From contig CM073328.1 of the NCBI GenBank assembly GCA_037043015.1, positions 16,217,495-16,281,494 of the forward strand: 64,000 nt of DNA, given 5' to 3'. Below, piece by piece: positions 24,352 to 35,800 of the stretch. Position numbers and translations under genes: made by a program. The DNA is from Bryum argenteum (lineage: Eukaryota; Streptophyta; Bryopsida; Bryales; Bryaceae). Each line of letters begins with the position of its first letter. The stretch's first letter is position 1. The notes beneath the pieces were generated by a model. The model searched no databases. It saw only the letters and a program-made list of their open reading frames with translations, and was not told the origin of the DNA.

Positions 24352-24556
24352 TGTTGTGATGAGCGACCTCGGAACCTTCTAGAACCTCTTACTTAGATCT
24401 TACTCTCCGGTTAGTTCGAGTTAAGTAAAAGTCTAAAGGAAAAGTATCTAAAATTACTACCCTAACTGGGGTATATATATGTGAACTATATACAGGTTCA
24501 ATAAGATCTTTCAATACCAGTTATATATTGCTTCCTCTTTCTTCTTGCTCACAACA
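24352..24556 (+). repeat. copia 3' LTR
   Basis: 205 bp, preceded by a purine-rich tract CGAGGAGGAG that would prime plus-strand DNA. A near copy of the same tract plus LTR start (CGAGGAGGAGTGTTGCG) lies 30 bases upstream, at 24312-24328, a small duplication at the priming site. Confidence 0.88.
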
Positions 24557-24561
24557 ATTTT

Positions 24562-25621
24562 AAAGACATTTGTCATCATTCAATTACAGATGCTCTGCTA
24601 GAGCTTATTGATAAAACTTGCACGAATGTCACTGAAGTTCGTAAATATAAATTAAAACATGGACAGTGGCCATATGACCCCATTAATGACCATCCCAACT
24701 ATACAGCAGAAGAATGCCAAAATTTCATGATGTGGATGTTGCCAATTTTATTAAACAAATTGGATTTCAATAGACATAAATTTTCAAGGATATTGTCTAT
24801 AATAGGGCGTTTACTCATTGATATTGCTCATTTTATCTTTCAGTGGACTAGAGGAAAAGGTTGGAATGCTATTGACCTACAAGTTGTAAAGAAATTATTA
24901 CAAAAATGGCGAAATCTTTTGGAATCATTGAATGGTCCAAATGGAAGGTTGTTGGGGCATGTAGCAAGTGCAACTCATATCTTGGGGGATGTTTTACGAT
25001 TTGGCGACTGTGCCGTTTACTGGTGCTTTCCAAATGAAAGAGAAGTCAAAAAATACAACAACGTTAAAACAAATCAAAAGAATATGGAAGCTACTTTTGG
25101 GAAATACGGTGCTCATAGATTATTTCACAAAATTCAACTGTTCATTGCATTGGAGGGAGATGGTATAGAAAAAAAGGAAAAGAACACTTGTTCAAATTCA
25201 TAATGCTCTAGTATATCCTGAAGGAATAATTCATATTCATACTGTGCAATGTCCCGAATGGAATCTTAATTGTTGTTTGACCACATCATCAATTAGAAAA
25301 GCGTATCCTATGATGAAAATGCTAGAAGAAGCTCCTCATTCATTTTGTGGTGAAATTGCAAATTCCAAAGGCATAATTATTGATTCAAAAAATAATTTTT
25401 ACCAACAAGCTTTTGATGTGGTGTCGACTTATTTAAAGCATCAATTGTCGGACTTTGAATCAACACATGCACCTTTTATACTCAAGCATAAGGGATGTAT
25501 ATTTAAGAGATATTATCATAGTTTTGGTGATGAAGTTGTTGTCGAAAACTACAATGTACTGGGTACCCTTACAAATCGAAAATTTGAGAAATATTTAATC
25601 ATGACCAAAACAATTAAATAA
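24562..25621 (+). pseudogene. Tnp2/CACTA-like transposase relic, C-terminal part
   Basis: Continuation of the relic interrupted by the copia element. It reads about 215 codons (LLELIDKTCTNVTEV, then MMWMLPILLNKLDF, then THILGDVLRFGDCAVYWCFP). The 'THI...RFG...YW.FPNERE' pattern resembles the C-terminal domain of Tnp2-like transposases (THI...RDYGP...FW.FPFER in related proteins). A frameshift near 25165, next to an in-frame TAG, moves the coding to another frame through to 25621. No terminal inverted repeats were identified, so superfamily assignment rests on these motifs from memory. Confidence 0.55.
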
Positions 25622-27304
25622 AACCTAGTTCTCAACAAACATATTACGAACATTATCCTTTTTATGGTAAACTTGCATTTGGCCTATACGATGCATTAGA
25701 CACAAGTTCATGCGTGTGAAGAATCCAAGTCAAGAGAATAATAAGTATCTAGCATATGAAACAGAGGACAATAAGATGCAAAGTGAGTTGACTTCGGAGT
25801 AGAGTGCTATATTTTATATTCAATTGATAGATTTACGAGTAATATTCTTTTATTGAATAGGAAATAATTTGTAAACAACTCTTATGATAAAAGATTTGTA
25901 AACATCATGTTATGGTTTTCTACGTGATTTGTAAACATCACGTTTTCTACAAGACTTGTAAACATCATGTTATTTTTTTCCACTAAAATTGTTGTATTTG
26001 TGAGAGTGTGGATGCACTCTAATAGCACTTGGGGCCGCTTACACAAGGGGCCAAGTCATTGATGGAGCCAAATTATGACAAAATCATCACTTGTGATTGG
26101 TCCAATTTTTAAAACGGACCTATGGGGCTTTACATGAGGAGTCAAGGCCAATTTTTTGAGATTAAAGTATGATTTCCGTCGTCCAGATGCGAAAGGTCTT
26201 TACATGGTACTTGTAAAATAGTATCTCGTGGCTACCATTTCCTCAAACGGTTTTTTTTCTCCCTTTTTCTCTCTCTTAATTTGTAATTTTTTAATACATA
26301 ATAGAAGGTAGGTAGGTTGGTAAGTTGGTAGGTTGGTAAATTCGTAAGTTGGTAGGTTGGTACATTGGTGAGTAGGAAGGATTGCCGAACAATATTTTAT
26401 TGTAGAAGTAGATGGTTGTTAGACAAGTTTTGACGCGGCCAACAACCCAAAAATTTGGGGGATACAAGAATAGAAGGCCAACTCATGGCTGGGAGGTTGT
26501 TGCTTGATTTCAATACAAAATCATTATTTCACTGAAACAAATTTAATTTGAGCAATTAAATAGCATGGAATGTAGCTAATAATGTAAATTGGGCCTTGTT
26601 ATTTCTACTACAAGTCCGCCCCAAGGGCTTTATACGTGGGGGATTGGCCCCGACTTTATTAATTGTTTAGTGTGTTCTCCAAGTGGCCCATGAACCCAAT
26701 TAAGCTCAAAATGTGAGTGAATTGGCTTGAAGATTTATTGACCTTGACTCCCCATATAAAAGGTTTTTTAAAAAAACCAAATAACTAAAACAATTTAGTT
26801 AAATCTAAACTAAAGAGTTGCACTTTAGCTCCGAGGGTCTAAAATAGGGCGCTTTAGGCCCCCAACCGTATTTTAGCCCCATAGACTAAAGTGTCAAAAT
26901 CTTCGAGTGGAGACAAATCTTGTTGTTGCTTTGCTTTCAACTAATGATGCATAATTTACTTTGCAGACATGATTCAAATTCAACAATGTAGCCACTACTT
27001 ACAAATGAGGTCGTCGTCCTCCAAAGGAAAGAAACACCTGTTTTAGGAGCAACTTGCTGTTGCATGGATTTGACACGAAGAGCACCAAGCAGCAAGAAGC
27101 GCCGGTGGACCTGAGAACCGCCAACCATTTATATGCACAAAAGAGTATGAAGCCGGAATCACACTATTCGAGCATGTCAAAGCAATAACTGTATAAATAT
27201 GATTGTGTTCTTGTCTGTGTTCGTGCATAAGTGTTCTAGATCTATGAAAGAAAAGAGTGAAGTTGTCAACAATTTTTATATTTGCATTTAATTTTGAAAG
27301 ATTG

Positions 27305-27455
27305 AACACGTAATTCGTTATAATGGGAATATTCAGATTATCAAATTGAGCTTGAGTTGAGCCAAATGTACTGTGTGGGTACATTTAGCTTGACTCCACC
27401 TAAACCCACATTTCTCAAATTCAGTGAATAATACCATTATAACGAATTACGTGTT
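27305..27455. mobile_element. 151-bp hairpin MITE with 22-bp inverted repeats
   Basis: The 22-bp ends (27305-27326 and 27434-27455) are perfect inverted copies beginning AACACGTAATTCGTTATAAT, and the similarity continues inward imperfectly, so the element folds on itself. It is flanked by ATTG at 27301-27304 and 27456-27459, a 4-bp target duplication. No coding capacity. Confidence 0.8.
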
Positions 27456-28545
27456 ATTGGTACTTCTAGACTTGCGTGCAAGGTTGTTTTACATGACACA
27501 CTTTCAGTAATGTCTCTCTAAAATGTTGATTTCGACATGTCAGTCTACGTTGACGGGAAAGTTTGACTATACAAGAAAATGCATAGTAAAAACATGAACA
27601 TTTGCATCTTTGATGTCATCTCCCTCCTTCCAGGATAAATTTCAATCTGATTGTCGTGTTTGTGTGACGTTTGGCACTGTCGCATAAGACAACCTATGCT
27701 TGCGTATCTTGTATACTTGAATGGAATCCCATTACAATAAGTTTTACACATGCGATAAGTTGTACAAAAAGTTGTTATAAACCCTCATTTTTAGGTTAGA
27801 TACTTATTTAGAGTAAGTAGTGCCTCGCTTACAATTATTTAAGTTTGTATTGAATCTCATGTCTACATTCTCTTTATACAACCATCTTATTATAACTGTT
27901 TTATGGAAATTTCCTTTGTGGTACAAAATAAAAAATAAATAAAATCGTAAGAGCTCTCACTATGACCGAGTATTATTTTTGTGAAATTACATATTGTCAT
28001 AGCAAAACTCATGATTATTGTTGTATATTGTAGTTTTTTTCAAATTCTACAATATGATAAACCTATCTTTGTGTTTATTTTGAGTTTAAAAGGAAGAATA
28101 TTATTAACATTATAGGATAAAAATTCCTTTAGAAAGAATTATTTTCTAGAATTTATTACAATATTACTATTTTAACAAGATAACTATGGTAAAAGTTGTT
28201 TCCAATTTGTAAACTTGTATTTGTTGTTTGGTAGGTTTCTATACTAAAATGAACAGTGACAACAAGATAACTCTCTTTCAAGTTAAAACTGAAGAGGTAT
28301 TTGTTTACCATAATCATATGGAAATTGAACCTTCAGTTAATGGGTGCTACATCTTTGATAGGCTAATTTTGAGCGTGTAAATTTGTAATGACATTGCACT
28401 TGGCCAAGTGTAAATTTACTTAATTGTATGTTTTAGGAGAGAAAACTAATCCCTATCAAGAATAGCACCTTGAATGGTAAACGGAATGTCGTACGCTTTC
28501 GGCACAAAAATAGAAAGAGCCCTTAGGAATGCAAAAAGGCTTTAA

Positions 28546-28617
28546 CCCTTAAACGCCCAACCTCCCTGAAAATACACTAAAAAGCATGCCTGAAGAGCAT
28601 GCTTGGGAGTTCAAGGG
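28546..28617. mobile_element. 72-bp minimal TTAA-type element
   Basis: Flanked by TTAA at 28542-28545 and 28618-28621. Ends are CCCTTAAACGCCCAA and, reversed, CCCTTGAACTCCCAAG, matching the larger TTAA elements of this window. The centre carries a GCATGC...GCATGC hairpin. It is essentially two terminal repeats with little between them. Confidence 0.65.
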
Positions 28618-29204
28618 TTAATTAAGTAAGTCAAGAAGTGCAAATTAGGAAGTCAAGTTAGCATAGCATAAAATAAAACGAAATTAAACTCATGGTCATT
28701 GTGCTGCACTTAGAAAAATGCTAACATCAAATTCCAACAACCTAAACTTATAAACAATAGTATAGGACAAGTCATTTGAAAGGCCTAAGGAAAAAGTCAT
28801 ACTATAGTAAGTAATATACTAACTTTGCATGGTTTAAGAGATAAAGCAAAAAAGTCAAACTATAAAAATTACAAACTTTGCATGAATTAAGAGACAAAGC
28901 AAAAAATGTTAAACTATAAAAGTATAAACTTTGCATGAATTTCAAAGTGCCGTGAGATGGCACTTTAGAGCCAATAAAAAAGAAGAAAATCATAAAGGAG
29001 AAACATAACAAAACATGAGTCCTTTCATTAACCTTAAGAAAAATATGGGGTCTAAATACAAGAAACTTCTCACATATGTCATATTCCAAATTAGCTATAT
29101 TGGTGTTCTTTTGTAATTTATACAAAAAAAAAGAAAGAAAAGAATAACTCCAAACTCAAGCCCGACAAAAATAGGGTATTTGACCCATTCTTTGATGTAT
29201 GCAT

Positions 29205-29430
29205 AGAGACTATCAAACCAATAGTGGGAGTACTAACCTCTCTTACGATAATGACTATGTTTGTTCTAGGCTAGCCGCTAGTGCCATAAATATACCTCAC
29301 ACATGATATGCCGTCGAAGAGCTTTGAGACACCCATATTGTCGTAGTGTGCACCATGCCGGCATGGAAAATGGAACCCACAACTTCCTCAGTGGGCCCCA
29401 ACCACCAAGTCAAGGCTTGAAGTGCCTCAA
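29205..29430 (-). mobile_element. Diverged second copy of the SINE
   Basis: Related along its length to the copy at 13081-13446. On the minus strand it keeps an A-box-like TGACTTGGTGG (29402-29412), a B-box-like GGTTCCATTTT (29367-29377) and the shared motif CATGCCGGCATGGTGCAC. It is shorter and more substituted; no clear target duplication was found. Confidence 0.65.
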
Positions 29431-29507
29431 ACAAATTTGAGCATTAACTTTTCCTACGTCAACAAAAATCTATAGTATCTTGTTATAACCTAATTGTCAT
29501 GGAGTTG

Positions 29508-29870
29508 TCAAGATGTCTTTTCCATGTCATACATTTCATTGAGATCATTGTTACTCAATAGATTGCATTCATCCATACTTGACAATTCAATGCCGCCATA
29601 AGATGTTGTACCACTTGTCGTGTAGAAGTCTGATGTACCATCTTGAACTTGTTCTCCATACTCAAATGCTCTTGAAAAGTCCTCAATGATCATCTTCCCG
29701 CATAGCATGGATACAACATCATGCATTTTGGGACGTTTGCTTGGTTTATAATGCACACACATAAGTGCCACACTTATCACGCGCACCATGGCTTCCACAT
29801 CCATTGAGGAGTGTTTTATCTTGGGATCAATAAGCATCATTGTAGTTTGTCCTTCATGTTGTTTCCAAGC
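29508..29870 (-). CDS. Last exon of kinase B (kinase C-lobe end and tail)
   Basis: Reads [20 protein letters not shown] then [20 protein letters not shown], the end of a plant receptor-kinase domain (the Arg of SKRPKM is a conserved structural residue), followed by an acidic Ser/Thr-rich tail and stop at 29508. I set the acceptor at AAAAG just above 29870 because it joins the preceding exon without insertion (LREW then AWKQHEG). Copy A has no visible counterpart. Confidence 0.75.
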   Translation of the reverse strand, partial: AWKQHEGQTTMMLIDPKIKHSSMDVEAMVRVISVALMCVHYKPSKRPKMHDVVSMLCGKMIIEDFSRAFEYGEQVQDGTSDFYTTSGTTSYGGIELSSMDECNLLSNNDLNEMYDMEKTS

Positions 29871-32800
29871 CTTTTCGTATAAGCAATGCACAGACATTGA
29901 ACTTTAGTAACAAATAATCATTTGATTTAAAATCTTATGAAACCATAGATAAAAAAAAAAAAAAAAAAAATCACCAGGGTACTAGTTCCTACCCAAATGT
30001 CATATTTTTCATATATATGTACTTTTAATTTTGTTATTATTATTTATTAAATAAAAAAGAAAAAGAAAAAAACACAAAATGGAATTGGAAACCAAGTATG
30101 ATATCTAGATGGTTAGCATAAAAGGCAAGAGTTATGCCATATTCAACTATATCTGAACCATAGCCGTTTTTTGGATTTCTTGATTTTGTGAAATCCTCAT
30201 TATGCTATGTAAAAACCTACATTAGGGATTCTTCGTATCCACAAGGGATCCCCAACTCACAATTTCTAATTTGAGTTTTATCTTGTACACAAACAAATGT
30301 GGAGCCCTCCATGTATCAATTATGAACTGCTTTTAGTGTAATGGTTAATTTAGCATAGTTATTATGAAGTTGAAAGACACAACCCTACATTAACAAAATA
30401 TACTAATAAAACCTAACCAACAAAGTACAAAAATGAAAGTATACATCTTGATACCTTGATTAGATTAGTGTTATTTGTATTACAAGACAAATATGTTAGG
30501 CTTATCCATATTTCAAATCCTTGAGAGATTACATAGGATTTTTCAACAAATGCCTCTTAATTCACATAATGATTACAAAAGTCAGATGTTTAATATAATA
30601 TGAAGCTCTCCTTACCTATTATATTTGTTCAAGAGATATTTGGGTCCACCCACATATAATGTGACACCAAATTAAAGTACTCAATATGTGCTTCTAAACC
30701 AAGAAATTAAATGTCTTCAACACAATGAGGCCACTCAATGCTTTAATAGTCCTTATTTATTTCTTTGATTTATTTATTTATTTTCAATTTTTTATTTATA
30801 ATTTTATTAAACTCTAAGAAAATGGTAGAATTTCAAAGTCAAATGTGAATATTGCCATTCATTGTACTGTAAGAAAAGTGATATATGAAAAAATTAGCCT
30901 ACAGATTACCACTATATCATATATCAAAATATAAGTCATAATTTTGTAAGTGTGTAAAAGTGTAATAGAAGTTACTTACCCACTCTCGCAAATTCATTTG
31001 ATCTTCGGGTCTCCGGTTATCAAAGTTTTTTCTTCCACACACAACTTCAAGCACCACAACTCCAAAACTATACACATCAAGCGATGTGGATATATGACCA
31101 TGAAGTACATATTCGGGGGCACAATATCCTCTATAGTAAAAACAAGAGCACATTGTTAGTTATTATCTTCTTTAAATCTTTTGTTATTCTAGACATATTA
31201 GTATTGATTATAAAAGGATTAAGGCTTACATACAATATTTTCCATTTTCATTCTAAAATAAATAATATCAATTCCAACGTTGTTATGAATGTAACCATTA
31301 TAGAATCTAATATCTAGTGCTTACGTGTATAGCTACATATTCCACACCATTTGAGAGATTATATTGCTCAAAGTTGGAATGTTTGCTAATTCTTATCACA
31401 ATATGAGGGATAAAACACTAAAAAAATTAGAACTGAAACAACCATTGGTAAAGGCAAAGTATAACTTACAACCTCTTGAATTCTTGTTCCTAGCTAGGTT
31501 TGAAGTAACTTCACGTAATGCTTTTCCTCTTAAGACATATGATACTCATGAATTTTTGCACATGGTATACTATAATATCAGCAAAGAAGCTCTCTTCTAG
31601 CACTAAAGAATGCATGCAAAAATTTGTTCTATAAAATTTATGCCTTTGTATCTCTATGACACGTACAACAATGTAAAATTCTCACCTTAGTATGAATTGC
31701 TGAAATTTTTTCCAACAATATTGTTCTTTTCATAAAGAGTTTGAAAATTTATGAGAAATTACTTCAATTTTCAGCACATTTCATCGCCAGTTAACCACGA
31801 TTATGTACTTTGTTATTAAATATCTCCTTAAGTATGAAAAAGAAGAGCGGTCTAACTAGTAAGGCATGGAAAGAGTCTCAAGCGTATAATTTAACTTCAT
31901 GGTGAAATAAAAAAAAATGTAAGCTTATTCAAAGTCAAAGTAGGTTGTTGTGGGCTCAATTTCTATTGGGGGCATAATACAATAAGTAAATTTATCCTCC
32001 TTATGTACAAGTTATACAATATGATCATGAATTTCCTCTTAACTTATTATGGTATGGAAATTTTAAATCACATTTAGTCTTAAATTGGTGTATGATCAAA
32101 ATATTACAACTTGGCTCAAAAGATATTTACCTTGTTCCAGCAAGTTGTTCAGGCATTAAAGTCAAGTGGGATGCTTCAATTCCAAGCATAGGATACATAT
32201 ATGCCAAACCAAAATCCGCAATTTTAGGGTTATAGTCCTTGTCCAAGAGAATGTTGGCTGCTTTGATGTCGCGGTGAATGATTGGTGATTGCAACTCCTC
32301 ATGAAGGCATGCAAGTCCCCTTGCAGTACCCAATATTATATTGAACCTTGTACTCCAATCATTAATTGGAGATTCAACGAGACTTTCGGAATTATCTGTA
32401 CCTTAGTCACAATATCTTAGCATTAAGATACATTTAGAAACAACATAATTATGGGCAAAATGAAGGTCAAGAGCATACCGTGTGGCCACAATGCTTCCGC
32501 AAGGTTTTTGTTTTCCACATATTCAAACACAAACATGCGTTGATCTCCATCTCCAAGACAATAACCCTTTAACTTGACTAAATTGCGATGCTTCAATTCG
32601 GCAATCATCACAACTTCATGCAAAAAATCGGAGAGTACTTGTTGCGATGACATAATCAATTTTTTCACCGCCAGATCCGTGTTATCTTTAAGCTTCCCCT
32701 GTTGTACAATGATAAATAGGAGTTCGTTTACTTTAGTTGTCATACACTAGAATGCATGTATCCACTATCATTATGAATTGAAGATGTTTAAATACTTCAT

Positions 32801-35800
32801 CTTAATTAATACACATTTGTTGTGGATATATCATTATCTAATTGCCAATTTAGAATTGAGTAGCATGATACTTGACAAAGAGAGTGTTTGACATTGATTT
32901 CAAATATAATATAAACTAAAATTTGCATGAAATTGATGTTGGGAAAATAAAGGTACCTTAAATACTACACCAAATCCACCTTCTCCAAGCTTATGGTTCT
33001 TGTCAAAGTTGTTGGTTGCCACTTTTATATCTTTGTAAGAGTATAAATTGGGTTGCACCTCATTTTTCTCAAATTCTGCAAGCATCCATTTTGTTAACCC
33101 CAATAAGTGACAACTTCATGCAGTGTTGTAAGATTGCATGCAATAATAATCTTAGAGAAGCTCAAAACAAACTTCACACAATACTTCAAATTGTGAGACT
33201 AGTAGGGCATAACATAAACAAAAGTAGTGCGCCCTAGAGAGAATTTGAAGCAATTCTAAACATACAAATCAACTACATAGATGACTTGAAAATGGCCAAA
33301 GAAATATACCTTTTAGTATGTTACGTAGAGACTCAATCCTATGCATCAACCTCCATATATATGTAGCACTCACCAAAAGCATGAGGGCAAATGATAATGA
33401 TGTGGTCGTTGCAATAATGATCTTGTTCTTGGCAGAGTTGCGTCTAACTATTACCCTCAAAAAGATGAGTATAAGTAGTTTACATGAATCCAATTTACTT
33501 GAAAGTGCACATGTGCGTATGAGATTTGCTCTATTACTTTCAAGGCTATAAAGGGTGATTTTGGAAAACAACTTTTTGTATTAAGGTTTCATCCTCTTAA
33601 TAAAATATATAATTCTAATATTTCAAAAAAATTCGCTTTTGTACATGCAACGAACTTATTAAGAACTCAATATGAATATTTGAGGTATTCAAATATATTA
33701 CTACAATTTTAATTGTAGATATTTTCTTATGGTAAAATTCATGATATAAATCATTCTTGAGAGAGCTTCATCAAGAACTTAGATGAAATTCTAGTTTCCT
33801 TCTACAATTTTATTGCCAAGAAATTATTTCCAGATTTTAAATGTGATTGATACATTTTAATACACGATAGTAATTAATGCAAGCTTCCCAACTTACTTGA
33901 TTCCTCAACAACCTGGTGTTTATTTACTTTGAGAGCATGATTTTTTACAAAGCTATATAAACTTAGATCGAACACATCTAAACACTTGATTTCAATTTCT
34001 ATGATTCAAATGTAATGTGCATAGAGAGAGATGACGTACCAAGAGGTCGAGGAGATGATTGATTAAAGCGGCAAACTGTTGAGTGGAGTTCATCTTTGAT
34101 TTGATCGCAATAAGGATTGCCTCCAAGACTGCCAATTTTTGATGATCAATAAATAAAGCTATATAAATCTCAATTCCTTATAATAGACTAAGTTCTAAGG
34201 TTTCAATATGTATTTGATCACATTATGACATCCCTCAAACTATAATATGTAGCAAGTTAGCAAAATTCACATACTTAAAGGTAAGTGTTGAATGCTTATA
34301 ATAATATATTTGAATATTGGAGGTTTTGAGATGTAAGTGGCCCTTTGCTTGCATATTGCGGGTCTCTAAATTGATTGTTTGTCAAGTATAAATGAGACAA
34401 ATTATAACTGTTGATTGGAAGATCTGGTAGTTCCAATGTCTCATAAAGATTTTGATCACAATTCCTGTAAAATATATACACGCCAAATGTTAGCATCTTC
34501 CAAGTACAAATTGAATTTGCAACATTTTTATAATCAAAGTGATATGTAAGTTACAAAATCTACAAAACTACCTACATATCATCCTTATAAGAGTTCAAAG
34601 CTTTTAATCTACTCTTTTTGCACCAATCTTTTGTCATCTTAATGAACAAAAAGAGACTTCAAACAATTCTTGTAAAAAAAAAGAATTTTCATAATTTCTT
34701 GATATGGAGCTCACAAAGTTTTTAATGTTGGTGAAAGGAGTATCTCAGCTGGAAATGCCCCACGCAATCTGTTATTTTGCATAAATCTGGATGAAAATCG
34801 ACATAGATTCGTAAGGTAAGACTTCAAAAAGCCAAGTCTGAAGTAAAAACTTGTAAAGCACTCAACCCCTAGCTAATAGGGTATTGTTGAAAATATACTT
34901 CTTTGAAATCTTTAATCTTCAATTGTTTGTGGACCAACAAGGTTTGAGGCATACAATTCTTGGAGAGAGGGCATGTAGACATTGCCATTGTTTGTTGTAG
35001 ATGAGTTGAATTCTCCAAAAATTATTTCCGTAAGGTTATTATTTGACACATCCAATATTGCAGGGTTCAAGTAAGGCCCTGTTAGCAATGTTCCACTGAA
35101 ATAATTGTAGCTAATATTCCTGCAAAACCCAATAATAACACAATAGATTATTCAAAATACACATATCCTAGCTTACCAACAATAAAGCATCAATCATAGT
35201 ATATTCTTGGGTGTGAATATCTGAAAGATAAAACAACTATGTTCTAGAGATATTAGATCTTCCTCTCTTTTATTTTGGTTTATTACCTTTTACTGCGCTT
35301 TATGCCTCTGTCAATGTTTAGATGTAGTTCTTGGAGGTATCTTACATTTTGTGAAGTCACAAAAATAATGAACAAACTTGGTTCTAAATCTAGTCTACAA
35401 TAACTAGAATACGGTTGTTTCATTGAACCATTATGGATTAGTCATGAAGCACAGTTTATTAGTTCTATAGAGTCACTAATGCAAGGATCTTTGAATATAA
35501 AATATGCACCAAATTTGTGCTCAAAAAATATTGAAATCATCCCATAAACGTATTGTCATGTACTCATACTGCAATGGCACCTTCAATTTGATTCATTAGA
35601 AGCAACCTATAACTTCAAACTACATTTCCGTTACTTATGATTGCCATGGCAGCATGTTTAGATGCATGAGAATTTAGTAGAAAGATTTATAAATAACTTG
35701 CATCCAAGAAAAAATACTTGTTTAGTGAAACCAAATCCTACATAGTAAGCACTTCACCCTAGTTGATTTTTTAAAGTTTTAAACAAAGTTAATGAAATTT

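Larger units (their letters stand above)
22181..24556 (+). mobile_element. Internally deleted Ty1/copia LTR retrotransposon, very young
   Basis: The element is 2376 bp with two 205-bp LTRs (22181-22385 and 24352-24556) that I read as identical, starting TGTTGTG and ending CACAACA, and a 5-bp target duplication ATTTT at 22176-22180 and 24557-24561. The interior of 1966 bp holds only fragments of a copia polyprotein: a segment like MYAPDAPRSLISYRALLANG (23155 onward) typical of the region before integrase, and a reverse transcriptase piece with YVDD at about 23594. Gag, most of integrase and RNase H are missing. It must have been copied with proteins supplied in trans, and it landed in an older transposase relic. 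Confidence 0.9.
25622..29204. other. Intergenic DNA, no gene recognised
   Basis: AT-rich sequence holding a GGTAGGTTGGTA-type simple repeat at about 26306-26383, a possible degraded inverted-repeat element (GGGGCC-rich ends near 26036 and 26636), a hairpin MITE (27305-27455), a minimal TTAA-type element (28546-28617) and a tandem of diverged AAAGT-rich segments near 28835-28950. Short open frames at 26937-27384 and 28802-29125 match nothing I recognise and are AT-biased. Confidence 0.5.

Noticed and set aside
26036-26640. Candidate inverted-repeat element with GGGGCC-rich ends
   Set aside because: Ends match only loosely and no target duplication could be read.
26937-27384. Overlapping minus-strand frames suggesting a small gene
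   Set aside because: No recognisable domain; one frame runs through the hairpin MITE at 27305-27455.
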